Below are positions 47,897 to 56,763 of a stretch of 64,000 nt of DNA, one piece after another; positions within the stretch are counted from its first letter, which is position 1; every line of letters starts with the position of its first letter. The position numbers were made by a program, and so were the translations under genes. The stretch is from Bacteroidota bacterium. Lineage in GTDB: Bacteria > Bacteroidota > Bacteroidia > 2-12-FULL-35-15. The stretch is from the NCBI GenBank assembly GCA_947504725.1, contig CANNHN010000002.1, forward strand, positions 124,001 through 188,000, read 5' to 3'. The notes beneath the pieces were generated by a model. The model saw only the letters and a list, made by a program, of their open reading frames with translations, was not told the DNA's origin and did no database searches.

Positions 47897-49066
47897 CTAT
47901 CTCGATTTCTCCAGCGCCTGTTCAATATCCGAAATGATATCTATAATGTTTTCTAACCCAACCGAAATCCTTACCATCCCAGGAGTAATTCCTATTTCCT
48001 TTCTTTCTTCTTCTGTTAATTTTGCATGCGTTGTAGATGCAGGATGAGTCGCAATCGTTCTTGTGTCACCCAAATTGGCTGTGAGTGAACACATTTGTAA
48101 TGCGTCCAAAAATTTTCTTCCTCTTTCTATTCCACCTTTAATTTCAAACGTAACAATTCCACCACCCATACTCATTTGCTTTTTTGCTATTTCAAATTGA
48201 GGATGTGATAACAAAAACGGATAACGTACTTGCAATACATCCGGATGATTTTCTAACAAGCCGGCTAACTTGTGCGCATTCTGGCAATGACGCTCCATAC
48301 GTATTGAAAGTGTCTCCAAACTTTTTGAAAGTACCCAGGCGTTAAATGGTGATAATGCAGGACCGGTACTTCTACAAAGTGTATATATCTCTTTAATTAA
48401 TTCCTTTTTGCCTAAAACAATTCCACCAACTACTCTCCCTTGTCCATCAATATATTTTGTTGCCGAATGCGTTACTAAATGTGCTCCATATTTTATAGGT
48501 TGTTGGATAAATGGTGTAGCAAAACAATTGTCCACATTCAAAATAATATTGTGTTTGTTTGCTAAATTTCCCAACCACTCCAAATCAATTATGTCTAAGC
48601 CCGGGTTAGAAGGCGTTTCCACAAAAATCATTTTTGTGTTTTTTTGAATCAGCTTCTCCCAAGTTTCTGGTTTATTCATATCTGCATACGAATGCTCAAT
48701 TCCCCATTTTGGTAAAAATTTAGTAATAATAGTATGTGTTGAACCAAAAATAGAACTCGCAGACAAAATATGATCTCCACTTTTTAACAACGCCATAAAA
48801 CTTGCAAAAATAGCAGACATACCAGAAGCTGTTGCATAACCTGCTTCTGCGCCTTCCATCTGACACATTTTTTCTACAAACTCTGTCGAATTCGGATTGG
48901 AAAAGCGACTATAAATATTTCCTTCCTGTTCATCGGCAAACATTGCACGCATTTGTTCTGCATCCTCAAATGTAAAACTGGATGTTAAATACAAAGGAAC
49001 AGAATGTTCTCTGTTTTCAGTTTTTTCCGACTGTGTTCGAATCGCGTTTGTTTCAAATTTCTTCAT
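47897..49066 (-). CDS. metZ: O-succinylhomoserine sulfhydrylase-like PLP enzyme (MetZ type)
   Basis: 389 residues of the cystathionine gamma-synthase / homoserine sulfhydrylase family (PLP fold type I). It makes homocysteine from an activated homoserine and sulfide. The PLP lysine lies in THSATKYIDGQGRVVGG, with the Asp of NVDNCFATP binding the pyridine ring and YATASGMSAIFA near the phosphate site. The SATKYIDGQGR form is characteristic of MetZ. Its closest neighbour across the divergent region is metX, which makes O-acetylhomoserine, so the true substrate here is probably the acetyl ester. It starts inside the end of the OsmC gene (14-base overlap) and is therefore cotranscribed with it. 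Confidence 0.88.
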   Translation of the reverse strand: MKKFETNAIRTQSEKTENREHSVPLYLTSSFTFEDAEQMRAMFADEQEGNIYSRFSNPNSTEFVEKMCQMEGAEAGYATASGMSAIFASFMALLKSGDHILSASSIFGSTHTIITKFLPKWGIEHSYADMNKPETWEKLIQKNTKMIFVETPSNPGLDIIDLEWLGNLANKHNIILNVDNCFATPFIQQPIKYGAHLVTHSATKYIDGQGRVVGGIVLGKKELIKEIYTLCRSTGPALSPFNAWVLSKSLETLSIRMERHCQNAHKLAGLLENHPDVLQVRYPFLLSHPQFEIAKKQMSMGGGIVTFEIKGGIERGRKFLDALQMCSLTANLGDTRTIATHPASTTHAKLTEEERKEIGITPGMVRISVGLENIIDIISDIEQALEKSR

Positions 49067-49478
49067 TTACACTCACTTTATAAGTTATTTTAGCTCCGGC
49101 AATTTCCAACGTTTTAGAAACCGAACAATATTTTTCCATCGATAATTGAACTGCTCTTTCAGCTTTCTCTTTATCAATTTGTCCCTTAAATTTAAAATGG
49201 ACTTGCACTGTTTCCCATAACGCAGGCTCCTTTCCTTGCTCACGCTCGCCCTCAATGCTAATAGTAAAATCTTCTATTACTTGTTTTTGTTTTTTTAATA
49301 TCAATACAATATCAATAGCACTACAACCACCCAATCCCATCAACAACATTTGCATCGGTCGCACACCTTTATTGTGTCCACCAATATTTTCACCCGCATC
49401 CATTTGCGCAACGTTTCCTGTTTCACTTATCGCTTCAAAGTGAAAAGCATCATCCATTCGTTTTAGTTCTATTCTCAT
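49053..49478 (-). CDS. OsmC-family peroxiredoxin-like protein
   Basis: 141 residues of the OsmC/Ohr fold. The two redox Cys are visible: GLGGCSAIDIV (near residue 52) and EKYCSVSKTL (near residue 118). It reduces organic hydroperoxides in known family members. It overlaps the start of metZ by 14 bases, giving translational coupling. Pairing OsmC with a sulfhydrylase fits cysteine/homocysteine redox metabolism, but a direct link is inference. Confidence 0.9.
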   Translation of the reverse strand: MRIELKRMDDAFHFEAISETGNVAQMDAGENIGGHNKGVRPMQMLLMGLGGCSAIDIVLILKKQKQVIEDFTISIEGEREQGKEPALWETVQVHFKFKGQIDKEKAERAVQLSMEKYCSVSKTLEIAGAKITYKVSVNEEI

Positions 49479-49492
49479 ATTTTTTCCTTTGA

Positions 49493-49540
49493 TGTCATTT
49501 CGAGCATTCTGCGTTTAAGCAGAAACTATCGAGAAACGCA
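49493..49540. repeat. Dispersed repeat, TTTCGAGC variant with internal hairpin, copy 4
   Basis: TGTCATTTCGAGC, then TCTGCGTTTAAGCAGA, then AACTATCGAGAAACGCA. It shares the TCTGCGTT-AAGCAGA core with copy 3 and sits between OsmC and metX, which diverge. Confidence 0.7.
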
Positions 49541-49591
49541 TTGTTTTATATTTATCGATTTCAAAGGTAAGTAATTGGAGGAAATTTTGTT

Positions 49592-49599
49592 TAGTTTTG
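49592..49599 (+). promoter_or_regulatory. Promoter -7 element of metX
   Basis: TAGTTTTG (TAnnTTTG) ending 12 bases before the ATG at 49611. It supports that start, because the in-frame TTG at 49575 lies upstream of it. Confidence 0.48.
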
Positions 49600-49610
49600 C
49601 TGTGTTTAAT

Positions 49611-50618
49611 ATGAATAAGCACTTTTTTACATATCGTCAACCGATAAAATTAGAAAACGGACAAACATTACAAACGCTTGATGTTGTTTACCATACCTAT
49701 GGAACACTCAATGCCGACAAAAGCAATGTTGTTTGGTTTTGTCATGCATTAACCGCAAACAGTGATGTTTCCGATTGGTGGAATTCACTTGTTGGCGAGG
49801 GCAAAACATACGATCCTGCAAACTACTTTATTGTTTGTGCCAACATCATTGGTTCTTGTTATGGTTCATCCGGACCATTAAGCATCAACCCTGAAAAAGA
49901 AAAACCATTTTTTAGTTCTTTTCCTCAAGTGACCATTCGTGATATGGTACAAGCACATATCATCTTGCGTAAACATTTAGGAATAGAAAAAATAAACACA
50001 ATCATCGGTGGTTCTATGGGCGGATACCAAGCCATTGAATGGGCTTTAACAGAGCCAAGCATTTTTGATAACTTGGTATTAGTTGCAACCGGTGCGCAAG
50101 AATCTGCATGGGGAATTGCCATTCATACAGCGCAACGTTTGGCTATTGAAACCGATTTAACATGGAAAGAACACACTCAAACTGCCGGAGCTATTGGTTT
50201 AAAAGCTGCTCGTGCAATTGGAATGCTAACGTATAGAAATTACGATGCATTTGTGAAAACACAAACGGATGATGAACATAAATTAGATAATTTCAAAGCA
50301 AGCTCCTACATCAACTATCAAGGAGAAAAGTTAGTAAAGCGTTTCAATGCATACAGCTATTGGGTTTTAACGAAGTCGATGGACTCACACAACATTGCAC
50401 GTAACCGCGGTAAATTGGAAGATGTTTTAAAAAGCATAAAAACAAAAACAACCATCATCGGTATTTCAAGTGATTTCCTTTGTCCGATTGCCGAGCAAAA
50501 AATATTGGCGCAACATATTCCAAATTCTAAATTTATAGAAATTGATTCGCCATATGGACACGATGGATTTTTGATTGAAGGCAAATTGATTGGGGAGGCG
50601 ATAGAGAATAATAGTTAA
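49611..50618 (+). CDS. metX: Homoserine O-acetyltransferase MetX
   Basis: 335 residues from ATG 49611; an in-frame TTG at 49575 is ahead of the likely promoter. Alpha/beta-hydrolase-fold enzyme that acetylates homoserine for methionine synthesis. The nucleophile Ser is in GGSMGGYQA; the Asp and His of the triad are in SDFLCPIAEQ and PYGHDGFL. The NGQTLQTLDVVYHTYGTLN start and CHALTANSDVSDWW loop are typical of MetX. Divergent from the OsmC-metZ pair, and together they form a small methionine locus. Followed directly by a strong terminator. Confidence 0.93.
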   Translation: MNKHFFTYRQPIKLENGQTLQTLDVVYHTYGTLNADKSNVVWFCHALTANSDVSDWWNSLVGEGKTYDPANYFIVCANIIGSCYGSSGPLSINPEKEKPFFSSFPQVTIRDMVQAHIILRKHLGIEKINTIIGGSMGGYQAIEWALTEPSIFDNLVLVATGAQESAWGIAIHTAQRLAIETDLTWKEHTQTAGAIGLKAARAIGMLTYRNYDAFVKTQTDDEHKLDNFKASSYINYQGEKLVKRFNAYSYWVLTKSMDSHNIARNRGKLEDVLKSIKTKTTIIGISSDFLCPIAEQKILAQHIPNSKFIEIDSPYGHDGFLIEGKLIGEAIENNS

Positions 50619-50648
50619 AAAAAGCGCTGAATAACTTCAGCGCTTTTT
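50619..50648. terminator. Bidirectional terminator between metX and ferritin
   Basis: AAAAAGCGCTGAA pairs with TTCAGCGCTTTTT around a 4-base loop. It begins at the base after the metX stop and ends before the ferritin stop. Confidence 0.93.
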
Positions 50649-50651
50649 ATT

Positions 50652-51176
50652 TTAAGCTTTTCCCTTATCTGCTGCAGAGGTATCCGCAACTGCTATTCCG
50701 CCCAAATCTCTGTCAAAGAAATACAATCCACTCTTATCTCCACCAATAAATTTCAATTTATCTAATATTTTACGAGCCAAAGCTTCTTCTTCAATTTGTT
50801 CGGATACATACCATTGCAAGAAGTTGTGAGTCGTATAATCCTTTTCTTTCAAACATACTTCTACACAATTATTAATTTCATTTGAAACCAAAATTTCATG
50901 TTTCAATACTTCCTCAAATACAAATTGTACCGATTTGAATTTTTGTGGTTGTGCTTTTAATGCAGGGATTAACGCTTGTCCACCTCTTTCATTCACATAC
51001 TTAATCAATTTTAACATGTGTAATCTTTCCTCATCTGCATGTGTATACAAAAATGCTGCAACCCCTTCTAACCCTTGAGTTTCAGCCCAAGAGGCCATTG
51101 CTAAATAATATTGTGAGGAAGATGCCTCAAGTTCTATTTGCTGATTTAATGCTGATTCTACTTTTTTTGCGATCAT
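50652..51176 (-). CDS. ftnA: Ferritin (bacterial FtnA-type)
   Basis: 174 residues from ATG 51176. An upstream in-frame ATG (51221) would add an unusual HFMIDIHNHNK extension. Iron-storage ferritin with ferroxidase ligands visible: Glu in the first helix (QQIELEASSSQYYLAMA), the HADEERLHMLKL helix (Glu and His), and the Glu residues of VSEQIEEEALA. A four-helix bundle without heme ligands points to FtnA rather than bacterioferritin. The C-terminus is short and Ala/Lys-rich. A minus-strand -7 element (51235-51242) fits the transcript start. Confidence 0.93.
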   Translation of the reverse strand: MIAKKVESALNQQIELEASSSQYYLAMASWAETQGLEGVAAFLYTHADEERLHMLKLIKYVNERGGQALIPALKAQPQKFKSVQFVFEEVLKHEILVSNEINNCVEVCLKEKDYTTHNFLQWYVSEQIEEEALARKILDKLKFIGGDKSGLYFFDRDLGGIAVADTSAADKGKA

Positions 51177-51234
51177 AGTTTTTGTTTTATTGTGATTATG
51201 GATATCTATCATAAAATGCATCCCTTAATTAAAA

Positions 51235-51242
51235 CAAAGTTA
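51235..51242 (-). promoter_or_regulatory. Minus-strand -7 element of ferritin
   Basis: The minus strand reads TAACTTTG (TAnnTTTG), about 59 bases before the ATG at 51176. No Fur box is obvious. Confidence 0.48.
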
Positions 51243-51324
51243 AAGCATTTTTGTTTCCGAAAAAAGCTTTTCCTTCATTAACGATTTTTAACCCTTAAGT
51301 GCTAAAAAAAGGGGGAATAATGAT

Positions 51325-51332
51325 TATCTTTG
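51325..51332 (+). promoter_or_regulatory. Plus-strand -7 element of the DUF4175-like gene
   Basis: TATCTTTG (TAnnTTTG), 50 bases before the ATG at 51383. No good -33 box. Confidence 0.5.
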
Positions 51333-51382
51333 GAAGTATAGAAAATTGTAACAAAGTGCCAAAAACAACGTTATAGAATCGC

Positions 51383-54300
51383 ATGTCTAGCAATTACCAA
51401 AATTTAATTGAAAAACTGGATGAATTCATCCGCAAGTATTATAAAAATCTGCTTTTACGTGGATTGATTTATAGTACGGCTTTGGTTTTGTTGTTTTTTG
51501 TTTCGGCAACAACACTTGAGTACTTCGCACATTTTAATTCCGCTGTTAGAACCATCCTGTTTTACTCTTTTGTATTTGCTACTTTATTCATTTTAGTAAA
51601 ATACATTGCTATCCCCGTTTCAAAGCTTTATAAAATAGGAAAAATCATTTCTCACGAAGAAGCTTCAGCGATAATTGGAATGCACTTTTCAAATGTACAG
51701 GACAAATTACTGAACGTATTACAATTACAATCGCTTCAAGAAACAACCCAACAACTATCAACCAACAATTATCAACTAATTGAAGCCAGCATCGATCAAA
51801 AAACAAAAGAGTTAAAACCTATCCCGTTTACTTCTGCTGTTGATTTTTCTGAAAACAGAAAATATTTAAAATATGCATTGATACCTGTTTTACTGATTAC
51901 GGTTATTCTGTTTGCCGCACCCAGCATTATTACCGATGGAACTAAGCGTTTGGTTAAACATAGCGAATATTTCGAAAAGGAAGCGCCTTTCCAATTTGTA
52001 ATCACCAACTCTGATTTACAAACAGTTACACAACAAGATTACGAACTCAAGGTAAAGCTTACCGGAGATGAGATTCCAGACAACATTTATGTGGAGATTG
52101 ATGGAAACGAATTTAAGCTCAACAAAGAAAACATTATCAATTTTACTTATATTTTTAAGAACGTACAAAAAAACATTCCCTTTCAATTGGCTGCTGATGG
52201 CTTTAAGTCGAAAGGGTATGAATTGGTTGCATTACCAAATCCAATCTTATTAAATTTTGATATTGCATTAGCATATCCAAAGTATTTAAACAAAAAAGAT
52301 GAGTTGGTAAAAAACACAGGAGATTTAGTTGTGCCTGCTGGAACCAAAATAAGCTGGAATTTCAACACTCAAAACACTGAACAACTTCGTTTGAATTTTA
52401 ATGATACATCCTTTTCAGTTGCCCCGTCAGCTGAAAACAACTTTGTATATTCAACGCGATTGTTCCGCGATAAATCTTATTCTGTCACAACTGCTAATCA
52501 ATTTTTGAAAAGCAAAGATTCTGTTACTTACTCTATAAATGTGATTCCAGATGCTTATCCGCAAATTACTGTTGCGGAGAAAAAAGATTCTACTTCTAAT
52601 AAACGAATTTATTTCAGAGGAGAAGTAAAAGACGATTATGGATTTAATAAGCTTTCATTCAATTATCGTTTTATTAATAACAATGATTCTGCTGCGACAG
52701 ATAATTATAAAAAAATGACTACTAATGGAATTCCGATTGCTGTAAATAAAATGCTTACACAAGATCAGTTTTTTCATTATTGGGATATGACCGAATTGGG
52801 CGTAGCGCCTGGTGATGAAATAGAATATTATTTTGAAGTTTGGGATAACGATGGTGTAACGGGAAGCAAATCAGCAAGAAGTCAAAAAATGATTTTTAAG
52901 TCTCCTACTTTAAAAGAATTAGAAGAAAACACGGATAAGAATAATAACAAAATCAAAGACGATTTAGAAGAAAGTATTCGTGAAGCAAAAGAAGTTCAAA
53001 AAGAATTGGCTGACTTGCAACGCAAAGTGGCTGAGAAGAAAGATTTGACATGGGAAGAGAAAAAGAAGTTGAAAGAGTTACTCGACAAGCAAAAAAATCT
53101 TCAAAAGAAAATTGAGAACGTTAAAAACGAGAATCAACAAAATAACGAGCAAAAAAATGAATACAAGCAACCGAATGAGGAAATGCTTGAAAAACAAAAA
53201 CAACTGGAAGAGTTGTTTAATAAGGTAATGACTCCAGAGCTGAAAGAGAAATATGATGAATTACAAAAACTTTTAGAGAAGTTAGATAAAGACAAAGTGC
53301 AAGAAGCGTTAAAGAAAATGAAGTTGGAGAACAAAGATTTATTGAAAGAATTAGATCGTAATCTTGAAATTTTCAAGCAATTGGAAGTGGAACAAAAAAT
53401 CCAAGAGAGTATTGATAAGCTAAACGAAATGGCTAAAAAGCAAGATGAGCTTGCTAAGCAGTCGGAAGAAAAAAAGACGGAATCCAAAGAACAAAAATCA
53501 AAACAAGATGATTTGAACAAAAAGTTTGAGGACTTAAAAAAGGATTTAAAAGAACTTGAGAAAAAGAACAGTGAATTAGAAGAGCCGAAGAAGCTCGAAA
53601 ACACAGAGCCAAAGCAGGAAGAAATTAAAAAAGAAATGGAGAAAAGTAGCGAAAGTTTGAATGAGAATAAAAAGAAGGAAGCTGCAAAATCACAAAAAGA
53701 TGCTACTCAAAAAATGGAAGAGATGGCTAAGCAAATGGAGCAAGCACAAGCCAAAGAGCAAGAACAGCAAGAAGGAGAAGACATTGATAAAATGAGAGGA
53801 TTGTTGGAAAATTTAATTCAATTGTCGTTTGGCCAAGAAGCTTTAATGGGACAATTATCCAAAACAAAACCCAATGACCCTCAATACGTAAAGATCAATC
53901 AAAAACAGAAAAAGTTGAAAGACGATTCGAAAATGATTGAAGATACTTTGTTGGCATTGAGTAAACGTGTCCCTCAAATTGCGGCTGCAGTGAATAAAGA
54001 AATAAGTGCTATCAACATGAATATGGATAAGGCATTAAGTGAAATTACTGAATCGCAAACACCTTCTATCGATGGGAAAAATCACAAACAAGAAGCGTTA
54101 AGTCGTCAACAGTTTGCAATGACTTCCATCAATAATCTAGCATTGATGCTGAATGAGGCGCTTTCGCAAATGCAGATGAATGCAAAAAATAGTAAGCCAG
54201 GCAATGGAAGTTGCAAAAAACCAGGTGGGAAAGGTCAAAAACCTTCTATGGCAAATATGCGTCAGATGCAAGAGCAAATCAATCAACAGATAAAAAAGTT

Positions 54301-54787
54301 AAAAGAGGGCATGGAAAAAGGCGGAAACAAGCCAGGGAACAAACCTGGAATGGGAACGGGTGGGATGAGTAAAGAATTGGCACAATTAGCTGCACAACAA
54401 GCTGCATTGCGTCAAGAATTGCAAAAAATGAGTGACCAAATCACTAAAGATGGAAAAGGTGCCGGAGGAATGAGCAAAATTATTGAGAAGATGGAAGAAA
54501 CGGAGACGGATTTGGTAAATAAAATGCTTAGCCAAGAAACTATTATGCGTCAAGAGGAAATCCTGACTCGCTTGCTGGAAAGCGAAAAGGCGGAGAAAGA
54601 ACGTGAGATGGATGAAAAAAGACAGTCAAATGAATCAAAAAATGCAAATTTTAGTAACCCTAATGAATTTTTAGAGTATAATATGCTGAAACAAAAAGAA
54701 ACGGAATTACTCAAAACGGTTCCACCGTCATTAACTCCTTTCTTTAAGTCAAAAGTAAACCAATACTTTAACAACTTTGGAAACTAA
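51383..54787 (+). CDS. Large membrane protein of the DUF4175 type with a long charged coiled coil
   Basis: 1134 residues. Three hydrophobic segments near the N-terminus (about 24-45, 55-75 and 165-185) anchor it in the inner membrane. A beta-rich region (about 190-510) follows, then a very Lys/Glu/Gln-rich coiled-coil stretch (about 520-820). A Gly/Lys-rich and Met/Gln-rich part (about 935-1040) ends the protein, with a short C-terminal domain NPNEFLEYNMLKQKETEL. Matches the DUF4175 family of Bacteroidota as I recognise it; molecular function unknown. Its TAA is followed, one base later, by the ATG of an RsbW-like kinase, which indicates coupled translation. Confidence 0.78.
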   Translation: MSSNYQNLIEKLDEFIRKYYKNLLLRGLIYSTALVLLFFVSATTLEYFAHFNSAVRTILFYSFVFATLFILVKYIAIPVSKLYKIGKIISHEEASAIIGMHFSNVQDKLLNVLQLQSLQETTQQLSTNNYQLIEASIDQKTKELKPIPFTSAVDFSENRKYLKYALIPVLLITVILFAAPSIITDGTKRLVKHSEYFEKEAPFQFVITNSDLQTVTQQDYELKVKLTGDEIPDNIYVEIDGNEFKLNKENIINFTYIFKNVQKNIPFQLAADGFKSKGYELVALPNPILLNFDIALAYPKYLNKKDELVKNTGDLVVPAGTKISWNFNTQNTEQLRLNFNDTSFSVAPSAENNFVYSTRLFRDKSYSVTTANQFLKSKDSVTYSINVIPDAYPQITVAEKKDSTSNKRIYFRGEVKDDYGFNKLSFNYRFINNNDSAATDNYKKMTTNGIPIAVNKMLTQDQFFHYWDMTELGVAPGDEIEYYFEVWDNDGVTGSKSARSQKMIFKSPTLKELEENTDKNNNKIKDDLEESIREAKEVQKELADLQRKVAEKKDLTWEEKKKLKELLDKQKNLQKKIENVKNENQQNNEQKNEYKQPNEEMLEKQKQLEELFNKVMTPELKEKYDELQKLLEKLDKDKVQEALKKMKLENKDLLKELDRNLEIFKQLEVEQKIQESIDKLNEMAKKQDELAKQSEEKKTESKEQKSKQDDLNKKFEDLKKDLKELEKKNSELEEPKKLENTEPKQEEIKKEMEKSSESLNENKKKEAAKSQKDATQKMEEMAKQMEQAQAKEQEQQEGEDIDKMRGLLENLIQLSFGQEALMGQLSKTKPNDPQYVKINQKQKKLKDDSKMIEDTLLALSKRVPQIAAAVNKEISAINMNMDKALSEITESQTPSIDGKNHKQEALSRQQFAMTSINNLALMLNEALSQMQMNAKNSKPGNGSCKKPGGKGQKPSMANMRQMQEQINQQIKKLKEGMEKGGNKPGNKPGMGTGGMSKELAQLAAQQAALRQELQKMSDQITKDGKGAGGMSKIIEKMEETETDLVNKMLSQETIMRQEEILTRLLESEKAEKEREMDEKRQSNESKNANFSNPNEFLEYNMLKQKETELLKTVPPSLTPFFKSKVNQYFNNFGN

Positions 54788-54788
54788 T

Positions 54789-55205
54789 ATGGTACTTGCA
54801 GAAAATCAAAAAATAAGAATCGCTTCGAGAGCTGAGAACATCATCCTTGTTGAGCGTATGATTGAAGATGTATGTGATTTATTCAACATCAGCGAAGATT
54901 ATTACGGGAATATCCTTGTAGCAATAACAGAAGCAGTAAACAATGCTATCTATCACGGCAATCAAGCTAATCCCAAGAAAAACATTGATATCTTTTTTAA
55001 ATCATTCCCTGATCATGTTTCATTTATTGTGAAAGATGAAGGAAAAGGATTTAACTACGATAGTTTACCAGATCCAACAAATCCCGAAAACATTGAGAAC
55101 CCAAATGGTCGTGGCGTATTTTTAATGCGCAACTTAGCTGATAACGTTTCTTTTGAAGAAAATGGCAGCAAAGTTATTTTGGATTTCAAAATGCAAATTA
55201 ACTAA
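54789..55205 (+). CDS. RsbW-like serine kinase / anti-sigma factor ATPase (HATPase_c)
   Basis: 138 residues from ATG 54789; an ATG at 54777 inside the upstream gene would add four residues. The GHKL ATP-binding fold is intact: N box ITEAVNNAIYHGN, G1 KDEGKGFN, and G2 PNGRGVFLMRNLADNV. Such kinases phosphorylate an anti-sigma-factor antagonist (STAS protein) or bind a sigma factor. They are the counterparts of SpoIIE-type phosphatases in partner-switching. No STAS protein or sigma factor is adjacent. Cotranscribed with the DUF4175-like gene. Convergent with the next gene, whose stop codon overlaps its last codons by 8 bases. Confidence 0.9.
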   Translation: MVLAENQKIRIASRAENIILVERMIEDVCDLFNISEDYYGNILVAITEAVNNAIYHGNQANPKKNIDIFFKSFPDHVSFIVKDEGKGFNYDSLPDPTNPENIENPNGRGVFLMRNLADNVSFEENGSKVILDFKMQIN

Positions 55206-56658
55206 CTTTCATTTTCAGCCAATCGCTGTAGTTGATTATATCTGTATCCGAAGAACTACTCAATAGTATACCATCAAGCAACGTGTTAATTTCCTTTAAC
55301 AGTTGCTTGTTCTTTTTTATGCCATCCGACTTTACCATTTTATCTATTAAAAAAATCATTTGTTTCTGACGTGCATATTCTTCTTTTTTCAAAAGGACCG
55401 AATACTCTTTTTTTACACGTAACAATTTGTGTTCTAAATAATCAAAATCGTTTAACTCATATCGAATCATCAACTCAAACACGGCCAATTTTAAATGCCA
55501 TGCTTCATCCAAATGCTTAAAAGCGTCTTGCATCATTGGTTTTACTAAGTTTTTCAACGATTCTTTGAAATTCTTTTTATCAAAATTCAAAACCGCCAAA
55601 TTTAAATATACAAACACATTATAAACAGGAAGTTTTTTAATACTTGCATTATCTTTCGCTTCATGTAAAATTTCTATCGCCCTATCAATATTTTTTACAG
55701 AATAGTTTATCACGAGTGAATTGTAATAATAAAACAAGTACTTATCATACAACTGCTTGTTAAACTCTTCCATAGCCGATTTCAGCTTGTTGACATAGGT
55801 TAATGAAAGATCTATTTTTTGATTTTTAAACAAAGAATTAATCAAATAGGTTAACATTTGAAGTTTTGTATCGTGATTGTTTTTATTAAACAACTTCTCT
55901 TTTGAAAATTCATCAAATGTTTTTAGTAAATATTTTTCTAGGGATTTATAATCCTGTTGTTGAAGCAGGATACGGCTTACCGACTGGTAGATTTTAAAAC
56001 GTAAAACTGGACTATTTTTTACATCCTTGCTTTTTGCAAAATCGTTGACTGTTTTTTGCAACAAATCTAAAATCTCCGTGTTTTGTTTTGCAAAATTTTG
56101 CGAAACCTTGATACGATAAATCAAAGCTGCCAAAATATCATCAATCTCTTGTACCTTATTGAGTTTCGAGCGATTGTCTTTTCGCTTTTGAATGTATTCT
56201 TCTGGGTTAATCTCTAATGTTTCGTGCGAAAGTTTGATGAATTCGCCATAAATAATATCCAACCAATCTAAATGCTCACTTTCGTTTGCCTTTCGGAAAG
56301 CCTTATTTAAATAGTAATACGCGGTTGGTGCCTGACCTTTGCTTTGAAATAATCGCGATAGAAATAGATAATTTAAAATAATATTGTATTCATTGGCATC
56401 ATAATAATGAAGTGTTAAACTTTTTCCTATGTCTTCAAAAAGCCTGTTTTTTAGGCGATACAAAGCATTTTTATCTTCTGAATTGTATAGTTTTTTTAGT
56501 ATTTTGTCTTCATTGTACTCAGGAAATTGTTTGCGAATAAAATCAAACAAGACTTCGTCTTTTCTTTCTGTTGCCTTTTCTGTTCGATTGATAAAGAGTT
56601 TAAAATTTCGAATTTCCTCTTTATTCATATTACCGATTACTTCTGGAAGAATGTTCAT
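55198..56658 (-). CDS. Helical cytosolic protein of unknown family
   Basis: 486 residues with no signal peptide or membrane segment. All-helical composition with TPR-like spacing in places (YYYLNKAFRKANESEHLDWLDIIYGEFIKL, YLFYYYNSLVINYSVKNIDRAIEILHEAKDN), suggesting a solenoid. It begins NILPEVIGNMNKEEIRNFKLFI. Proteins of this kind occur widely in Bacteroidota without an assigned role. It overlaps the RsbW-like gene by 8 bases tail to tail and is divergent from a T9SS cargo gene. Confidence 0.8.
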   Translation of the reverse strand: MNILPEVIGNMNKEEIRNFKLFINRTEKATERKDEVLFDFIRKQFPEYNEDKILKKLYNSEDKNALYRLKNRLFEDIGKSLTLHYYDANEYNIILNYLFLSRLFQSKGQAPTAYYYLNKAFRKANESEHLDWLDIIYGEFIKLSHETLEINPEEYIQKRKDNRSKLNKVQEIDDILAALIYRIKVSQNFAKQNTEILDLLQKTVNDFAKSKDVKNSPVLRFKIYQSVSRILLQQQDYKSLEKYLLKTFDEFSKEKLFNKNNHDTKLQMLTYLINSLFKNQKIDLSLTYVNKLKSAMEEFNKQLYDKYLFYYYNSLVINYSVKNIDRAIEILHEAKDNASIKKLPVYNVFVYLNLAVLNFDKKNFKESLKNLVKPMMQDAFKHLDEAWHLKLAVFELMIRYELNDFDYLEHKLLRVKKEYSVLLKKEEYARQKQMIFLIDKMVKSDGIKKNKQLLKEINTLLDGILLSSSSDTDIINYSDWLKMKVS

Positions 56659-56697
56659 TTTTATAGTTTTGAATACGTAAGAAAATTACAAAATTTA

Positions 56698-56728
56698 TTT
56701 AATATCCCGAAATATTTAAATACATTTG
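56698..56728 (+). promoter_or_regulatory. Promoter of the small T9SS cargo gene
   Basis: TTTA at 56698-56701 and TACATTTG at 56721-56728 with 19-base spacing, matching the Bacteroidota layout except for the last base of the -33 box. Confidence 0.52.
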
Positions 56729-56763
56729 ATTAGAAAACATCCCTTAACACTAAAAATGACATC

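Noticed and set aside
53134-53604. Minus-strand open frame of 156 codons inside the DUF4175-like gene.
   Set aside because: It is the antisense of the Lys/Glu-rich coiled coil, giving a Ser/Phe-rich translation with no gene-like features.
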